Translations under genes and position numbers: made by a program
The notes under the pieces: model-generated
Seen by the model: only the letters and a program-made list of their open reading frames with translations
Database searches by the model: none
Told to the model about the DNA's origin: nothing
Source of the DNA: Aliarcobacter sp.
GTDB lineage: Bacteria > Campylobacterota > Campylobacteria > Campylobacterales > Arcobacteraceae
NCBI GenBank assembly: GCA_023268955.1
Contig: JALRJW010000093.1
Coordinates: forward strand, 1 to 10,826
Reading direction: 5' to 3'
Length of the DNA stretch: 10,826 bases
In this document: piece after piece, positions 6,346 through 10,826 of the stretch
Layout of the letters: each line of letters opens with the position of its first letter
Numbering within the stretch: position 1 is the stretch's first letter

Positions 6346-7746
6346 CTATTTATTAAAGATATTTTCTGCCCATTCAGTAATAGGACCTCTTAATACTTTT
6401 TCTAATTTTATAGCAAAAGTATTAACTAAATCGCTTTCATGGTTAGTTGATTTAAGTAAAGTTGTTAAAGCATTAGTATATTTATTTACATAGAAATTAT
6501 CAATTTGTTTATTTGAACCCAAAACAACTACTTTACAAGTGTTATCAATTCTTGATAAAACCATTTGCATTGTTTTATTAGACATGTTCTGAGCTTCATC
6601 AATTACAATAAAGGAATTTGATAAAGTTCTTCCTCTCATTTCTCCAACCCACATTGTATCTATCGAATAATTACTAATTAAGTTCTCAACTCTTGACTTT
6701 ACTTCTTGATCATCAAGTTCTATATAGTTTTCTTTAATTTTTTTACTTCTTTTTTTGTCTTCACTTCTTACAATATACTCTAAACTATCCATCAATGGAT
6801 GATTATATATTTTAAATTTCTCTTCAAGTCCTGGTAAATATCCAACATCTTCACCTTTATCCAATGATTCAATAGAATTTCTTATATATATTATTCTTTG
6901 AAAGATTTTTTGTCTAACTAGTTTAAGTGCACCACTTAAAGCTAAAAGTGTTTTACCTGAACCAGCTTTTGCTTCTATAATTAATACATTATAATAGTAG
7001 TTTATTATTGCATTTGAGAAAAATAATTGCTCTTTATTTAATGGAGTTATTATTTGATTTCTTATTTCATCTTCATCAAGTATCTGAATCCTTTTATTTT
7101 CTATCATGCCTAACAAAACTTGATCTGATGATTTAACTTTAAAACAATAACAGTAGTTATTAACTTTATATTCTTTATCAAAATCTGTAATTAATGAGTT
7201 ATTAATTGTTTCTAAGTCCTCAAATTTTATTTCAATTTGCTTTATGAATTCAAACTCTAAATCCTCATTTTTTGATCCATTAAGTGAGCTTGTTTTGATA
7301 TTCATAGATATAGCTCTAGTTCTTGCCATAATATCTAAAGAAATAAATTCTACTTTTTTTTCATAGTAAGTATTTAAGAATTCTGCAATATGTAAGATTT
7401 TCCTATCATTTAAAATATGTAATGAAATGTTTTTTTCATTTATAATATAATTCTTAGTTGATACTATATCTATATATGTTGTACTTTCAGCAGTAATTTT
7501 TACTCTTACAAAGCTATAATCATGAATATTTTTCGTCTCAAGTATCTCTGAATTTTCAAGAGTTCTAGCAAATTGTCTTGCTTGAAAATTTATTTCATCA
7601 AAACCACTTTTTTTGCTATCAATTTCATCTAAAACGGTCTCTGGTAGAATTATAAGGTTTTTACCATCATCACTTAATTTAAATATATTTGATGCGTCTT
7701 CAAGTATTATATTTGTATCTAGTACATAGTATTTTTCAAAAGTCAT
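6346..7746 (-). CDS. phoH: PhoH-family protein: PIN ribonuclease domain fused to PhoH ATPase
   Basis: A 466-residue cytoplasmic protein combining an N-terminal PIN nuclease-like domain with a PhoH P-loop ATPase; mycobacterial PhoH2 with this layout is described as an RNA helicase/RNase. PIN domain (about 5-150): YVLDTNIIL with Asp10/Asn12, acidic LPETVLDEID, LNDRKIL with Asp114, and LDIMARTRA with Asp138, so the acidic pocket looks complete. A linker at about 155-225 leads to the ATPase: Walker A EAKAGSGKT with Lys265/Thr266, Walker B FIVIDEAQN with Asp383/Glu384, and LGSNKQID, where many relatives have GDxxQID. The ATG overlaps the end of hemJ by 11 nt (ATGACTTTTGA), which suggests translational coupling. 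The substrate RNA is unknown. The domain call is certain; the biological role is inferred from the family. Confidence 0.95.
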   Translation of the reverse strand: MTFEKYYVLDTNIILEDASNIFKLSDDGKNLIILPETVLDEIDSKKSGFDEINFQARQFARTLENSEILETKNIHDYSFVRVKITAESTTYIDIVSTKNYIINEKNISLHILNDRKILHIAEFLNTYYEKKVEFISLDIMARTRAISMNIKTSSLNGSKNEDLEFEFIKQIEIKFEDLETINNSLITDFDKEYKVNNYCYCFKVKSSDQVLLGMIENKRIQILDEDEIRNQIITPLNKEQLFFSNAIINYYYNVLIIEAKAGSGKTLLALSGALKLVRQKIFQRIIYIRNSIESLDKGEDVGYLPGLEEKFKIYNHPLMDSLEYIVRSEDKKRSKKIKENYIELDDQEVKSRVENLISNYSIDTMWVGEMRGRTLSNSFIVIDEAQNMSNKTMQMVLSRIDNTCKVVVLGSNKQIDNFYVNKYTNALTTLLKSTNHESDLVNTFAIKLEKVLRGPITEWAENIFNK

Positions 7747-8275
7747 TTTTACTCTTTATTGTTTTTTTTGGTTTAAATATCATATATGAAATAAATGCGA
7801 AAAGTGCTAACATTAATAATATAAATATTATTGATACTTCTTTAACTATAACAAAGGTCACTATTAAAATAGCTAATATTGTAGGAACTTCATTATACAT
7901 TCTAAAGAATTTTCCACTTCTTATACATGTACCATTTTGAAGTTTCTTTCTGTAATACTCAAGGGAATATGAATATGCTATTAAAAATATCAATACTGTT
8001 AATTTTGCATGCATCCAGTAATTTACTGATGGCTCTGTGATAAGTGTTGGATTAAGATATATAAGTGTCGCTCCACTTAAAATTGTTGCCCACATAGCTG
8101 GCATACCAATATATTTGTATATTTTGAATTCTTGTATTTTAACTACTTCTAAAAACTCTTTTTTTTCATTGTTTTCTACATGATAAACAAATAATCTTGG
8201 TAGATAAAATAGCATTGCCATCCATGATAGTACTGATATTATATGAAAAGTGAGTATCCACGTGTAATATTCCAT
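7736..8275 (-). CDS. hemJ: HemJ protoporphyrinogen IX oxidase, with an extra C-terminal helix
   Basis: An inner-membrane protein that oxidises protoporphyrinogen IX to protoporphyrin IX in haem synthesis. The 179-residue sequence starts with the family signature FHIISVLSWMAMLFYLPRLFVYH (His11), then SGATLIYLN and YWMHAKLTVL (His89, Lys91), and ends the family region with MYNEVPTILAILIVTFVIVK. Conserved His and Lys residues of this kind are needed for function in studied HemJ proteins. Four membrane segments cover the core to about residue 145. A further hydrophobic segment, IIFILLMLALFAFISYMIF (about 149-167), plus a basic tail make it about 30 residues longer than the usual ~145. The gene starts 3 nt after rarA and overlaps phoH by 11 nt. 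Function assignment is strong; the role of the added helix is unknown. Confidence 0.92.
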   Translation of the reverse strand: MEYYTWILTFHIISVLSWMAMLFYLPRLFVYHVENNEKKEFLEVVKIQEFKIYKYIGMPAMWATILSGATLIYLNPTLITEPSVNYWMHAKLTVLIFLIAYSYSLEYYRKKLQNGTCIRSGKFFRMYNEVPTILAILIVTFVIVKEVSIIFILLMLALFAFISYMIFKPKKTIKSKNDF

Positions 8276-8278
8276 ATT

Positions 8279-9463
8279 TTAGTTTTCTCCTTTTATTTTC
8301 TTTATCCATTCATCTAAAGTCTTTTCAAATGCTATTAGATTTGTTTCATATATATCTAAAGGTTTCTCCAAATATTCTTGTTTTACATATCCTTTATAAT
8401 CATGGGGATATAAATAACCTTTATGTTGTGAATCAATATGATTTGGTATATTCATTATATTACCATTATTTATTTCATTAATAACTTTATTTATAGCAAG
8501 ATATGAACTATTTGATTTTGGGCAAGATGCAAGATATATGACACATTGTGAAAGTATAATTCTAGATTCTGGATAACCTATAGTTTTGCAAGCTGTCATT
8601 GTATTTACAGCAATTCCTAATGCATTTGGATTTGCATTTCCTATATCTTCACTAGCTAATATTACTAATCTTCTAGTAATAAAATCTATATTTTCTCCAC
8701 CTACAATTAATCTAGCAAGATAATATAATGCAGCATTTATATCACTACCTCTTATTGATTTTATCATTGCACTTGCAATATCATAGTGACTATCACTCGA
8801 TGATACACCATCAACAATTGCTTCAGGCCTTAAATTTTGTAAAAGTTCTATATTAATTTCTTTATCAATTTTTATACTAAAGTTTAATAGTGTAAGCATT
8901 GCTCTTGCATCACCTGCACTAGAATTTATTAAATATTCTTTAGCTTCTTTATCAATCTTTATATCTTCATCTTTTAAAACTATATGAAGTATTTTTTCTA
9001 AATCTTCTTTTGTAAATGCTTCAAATTTAAATAGAAAACTTCTTGATCTTATTGCATTTGTTAATGTAAAAAATGGATTTTCTGTACTTGCTCCAATTAT
9101 TATTGCATCATAGTTTTCCATAATTGGTAACAATACTTCTTGTTGATTTTTTGATAGTCTATGAACTTCATCTATAAATATAATTGGCTTGATTAATCCA
9201 TCTTTATATCTATCGAATACTTTTCTTAAATCTTCTACTTTTATTGATGTTGCATTAAAATAGTGGTAATCACTATTTATCTCTTTTGCTATGATTTTTG
9301 CTAATGTTGTTTTTCCAGTTCCTGGTTTTCCATAGAAAAACATATGGGGTATTTCTTTTTTTTTGATAAGTTTATAAAGTGGTCTGTCAGATGAAATTAT
9401 ATGAGATTGACCAATGAATTGTGCTAAATTCTTTGGTCTATATTTATTAGATAAATCAGTCAT
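8279..9463 (-). CDS. rarA: Replication-associated recombination protein A (RarA/MgsA), AAA+ ATPase
   Basis: RarA is a cytoplasmic AAA+ ATPase of the clamp-loader clade that acts at stalled replication forks. The 394 residues begin with NKYRPKNLAQFIGQSHI. Walker A is GKPGTGKTT (Lys51/Thr52), Walker B IIFIDEVHRL (Asp98/Glu99, with the VHR seen in this family), sensor 1 GASTENP (124-130), an arginine-finger region AIRSRSF, and sensor 2 AGDARAML (Arg187). The C-terminal tetramerisation and fork-binding part carries DIASAMIKSIRGSDINAALYYLARLI and LASEDIGNANP, hallmarks of RarA that distinguish it from DnaX and RuvB. It is shorter than the ~447-residue E. coli protein, with the core complete. The start overlaps the rluB stop by 8 nt (ATGACTGA) and hemJ begins 3 nt downstream, so it sits inside the operon. 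A 9-A run encodes Lys-Lys-Lys near residues 34-36. Confidence 0.96.
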   Translation of the reverse strand: MTDLSNKYRPKNLAQFIGQSHIISSDRPLYKLIKKKEIPHMFFYGKPGTGKTTLAKIIAKEINSDYHYFNATSIKVEDLRKVFDRYKDGLIKPIIFIDEVHRLSKNQQEVLLPIMENYDAIIIGASTENPFFTLTNAIRSRSFLFKFEAFTKEDLEKILHIVLKDEDIKIDKEAKEYLINSSAGDARAMLTLLNFSIKIDKEINIELLQNLRPEAIVDGVSSSDSHYDIASAMIKSIRGSDINAALYYLARLIVGGENIDFITRRLVILASEDIGNANPNALGIAVNTMTACKTIGYPESRIILSQCVIYLASCPKSNSSYLAINKVINEINNGNIMNIPNHIDSQHKGYLYPHDYKGYVKQEYLEKPLDIYETNLIAFEKTLDEWIKKIKGEN

Positions 9464-10262
9464 TATCTTTTTGATTTATATAATATCTTAAATCCCTATA
9501 CTCTTCTTTTGTCAAGTATCTAGAGCTTCCTGTAGGTAAATTATTTAATGATATTCCACCATATTCAAGTCTTTTTAAATCAAGTACTTCAAGTCCAAAG
9601 TGAGCAAAGAATCTTCTTAGCTCTCTATTTTTACCTTCAATAATTGATACTTTGATTTTAGAAAATTTATCACCATTTGTTTGAATATCATATGCTAAAA
9701 ACGGTGCAAATTTCATAGATGTAATTTTACTCTTTTCATGTCCACCAGCTCTTGCATCATCTAATTCTAATCCTTGCTTCATAGCATCTTCTATCTTTTG
9801 TGTTATTGGTCCATCAACTTTAATTTTATACATTCTTTCTAAATCTGAATTTGCCAATTTATTCATAACTTCAACAGAATCTGTTAAAAGTAATAGTCCT
9901 TCTGAAGCATAGTCAAGTCTTCCAATAGGTAAAAAATGTTTGAATTTTCCTCCTAGTGAATCAAAGATTGTTTTTCTTCCTTGAGGATCATTTTTAGATA
10001 CAATTTCTCCTCTTGGTTTGTTATAACAAACTACAGTAATGATTTTATTCTTTTCATATTTTATAGGTGTATGATTAATTGATATTTTATCTGTAGTTTT
10101 AACTTTTGTTGCAAGATCAGTAATTAGTTTGTTATTAACTTTTACTTTACCTTCTTCAATTAATTTATCAGCTTCTCTTCTAGAGTATTTAGTATTGTGA
10201 GAGATAAATTTATTAAGTCTTAATACTTCATATTCTTCTTTAATTTCTTCTTTTTTTTTCAT
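9456..10262 (-). CDS. rluB: 23S rRNA pseudouridine synthase of the RsuA/RluB family
   Basis: Converts a uridine in rRNA, most likely 23S rRNA near position 2605 if orthologous to RluB, to pseudouridine. The 268 residues contain an S4 RNA-binding domain (about 13-60: LRLNKFISHNTKYSRREADKLI, GKVKVNN) followed by the catalytic domain with NKPRGEIVS, the catalytic Asp117 in PIGRLDYASEGLLLLT, YKIKVDGPI and EGKNRELRRFF (where relatives usually have EGKNRQVRRM). All key residues are present. The ATG follows the kdsD stop with no gap (TAAATG), and GGA lies 9 nt upstream inside kdsD. Codons 2-4 form an uninterrupted run of nine A, so the length of this run decides the reading frame at the very start. 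RsuA (16S) or RluE/F are alternatives within the same family; the S4 domain and length fit RluB best. Confidence 0.9.
   Translation of the reverse strand: MKKKEEIKEEYEVLRLNKFISHNTKYSRREADKLIEEGKVKVNNKLITDLATKVKTTDKISINHTPIKYEKNKIITVVCYNKPRGEIVSKNDPQGRKTIFDSLGGKFKHFLPIGRLDYASEGLLLLTDSVEVMNKLANSDLERMYKIKVDGPITQKIEDAMKQGLELDDARAGGHEKSKITSMKFAPFLAYDIQTNGDKFSKIKVSIIEGKNRELRRFFAHFGLEVLDLKRLEYGGISLNNLPTGSSRYLTKEEYRDLRYYINQKDND
10251..10259 (-). repeat. A9 homopolymer just after the rluB start codon
   Basis: On the minus strand the start ATG is followed by nine A, encoding Lys2-Lys4. A one-base change in the run would shift the frame at codon 4 and abolish the product from this start, so it is a potential slippage site. 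Runs of this length also arise by chance in such AT-rich DNA. Confidence 0.7.
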
Positions 10263-10826
10263 TTATTTTATTCCAGCTTGTATTAGATCATGGATGTGTA
10301 AAAGTCCAACTAGTCTATTTTCATCATCTGAAACTATTAATAGTTGGATTTTATAATCCTCAATTATTTTTAATGCATCACTTGCAAGTAAGTTTTTATT
10401 GTTTATTGTTTTAGGATTCATTGTTGCAATCTTTTCAACTTTGCAATTTACATCAAAGTTATCATTCATTAATGCTCTTCTTAAATCGCCATCGCTTAAT
10501 AATCCAATGATTTTTTTATCATCATCAAGTATAATTACATTTCCTAGTCTACCTTCTGACATTTTAATTATGGCATCTTTTAAAATTGTTTCACGTGAAA
10601 CAATTGGTAAATTTTCTTTTCTAAGAAGGTCATCTACTTTAACAAATAGTTTTTTACCTAAACTTCCACCAGGATGAAATGATGCAAAATCCTCTTTTTT
10701 GAAGTCTCTTTTTTTCATTAGACAAATTGCTAAAGCATCGCCCATAGCCATAGTTAAAGTTGTAGATGAAGTTGGAGCTGCATCTAAAGGGCAAGCCTCT
10801 TTTTCAACACTGATATCAATGAAAAT
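10263..10826 (-). CDS. kdsD: Arabinose-5-phosphate isomerase KdsD/KpsF (N-terminus beyond the window)
   Basis: Interconverts ribulose 5-phosphate and arabinose 5-phosphate, the first step towards Kdo for lipopolysaccharide or capsule, in the cytoplasm. The frame is open from the right edge: 187 residues plus stop are visible, starting IFIDISVEKEACPLDAAPTSSTTLTMAMGDALA. This is the end of the SIS isomerase domain with the family motif ACPL-x-APTSSTT. HPGGSLGKK follows, then two CBS domains at visible residues of about 65-125 (VIILDDDKKIIGLLSDGDLRRAL) and 129-187 (LLIVSDDENRLVGLLHIHDLIQ). About 140 N-terminal residues are missing relative to the ~325-residue family. An ATG at 10751 is internal, not the start. 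The stop abuts the rluB start, so this is the first visible gene of the minus-strand operon. KpsF or GutQ are paralogue names that cannot be excluded. Confidence 0.93.
   Translation of the reverse strand: MFIDISVEKEACPLDAAPTSSTTLTMAMGDALAICLMKKRDFKKEDFASFHPGGSLGKKLFVKVDDLLRKENLPIVSRETILKDAIIKMSEGRLGNVIILDDDKKIIGLLSDGDLRRALMNDNFDVNCKVEKIATMNPKTINNKNLLASDALKIIEDYKIQLLIVSDDENRLVGLLHIHDLIQAGIK

Noticed and set aside
7689..7940. Hydrophobic plus-strand open frame, considered as a possible small membrane toxin
   Set aside because: It is antisense to the coding ends of hemJ and phoH; its hydrophobicity follows from the complement of a membrane-protein gene in AT-rich DNA.
10399..10677. Plus-strand open frame opposite kdsD
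   Set aside because: It is antisense to two clear CBS domains and shows no independent features.

Overview
The window is a strongly AT-rich stretch of bacterial chromosome. It fits a member of the Campylobacterota, most likely the Arcobacter group. The pointers are very low GC, AAAGGA/GGAG ribosome sites with tightly packed genes, and the order htrA - OmpR-type regulator - histidine kinase, which matches the htrA-cprR-cprS cluster of Campylobacter. The regulator also resembles Helicobacter ArsR, including the start of the protein. The species assignment is inference from recalled family sequences, not from a search.

Layout. Positions 1-1446 (+) hold the last ~85% of ilvD, which ends at a strong hairpin (1466-1490). 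A short intergenic region with a TATAAT box leads into a (+) operon at 1593-4943: periplasmic HtrA/DegQ protease, response regulator and sensor kinase. The regulator appears to start at a rare ATT codon, and the kinase overlaps it by 4 nt. A 19-nt convergent gap with a hairpin separates this from a long (-) strand cluster. Read 5' to 3', that cluster is kdsD (cut by the window edge at 10826), rluB, rarA, hemJ, phoH (PIN + PhoH ATPase), a D-2-hydroxyacid dehydrogenase and a Phd/YefM-like antitoxin protein without a toxin. Junctions within it are 0-7 nt gaps or 8-11 nt overlaps, except the last (32 nt), which carries its own TATAAT boxes and an inverted repeat.

How the genes work together. The (+) operon joins an envelope quality-control protease to a two-component system, suggesting a shared envelope-stress or surface-homeostasis response. 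The (-) cluster is a housekeeping operon of mixed functions: an LPS Kdo precursor (KdsD), 23S rRNA modification (RluB), replication-fork maintenance (RarA), haem synthesis (HemJ), RNA metabolism (PhoH) and redox metabolism of a hydroxy/keto acid.

I see no mobile element, CRISPR array, tRNA, rRNA or defence island, and no clearly new multi-gene system. The most informative oddities are the probable ATT start of the response regulator, the start-stop ATGTGA overlapping the htrA GTG start, the orphan antitoxin with its operator-like palindrome and long charged tail, a 20-bp-period direct repeat inside the kinase's second membrane segment, and an extra membrane helix on HemJ. Every stretch without a gene is shorter than 150 bases.
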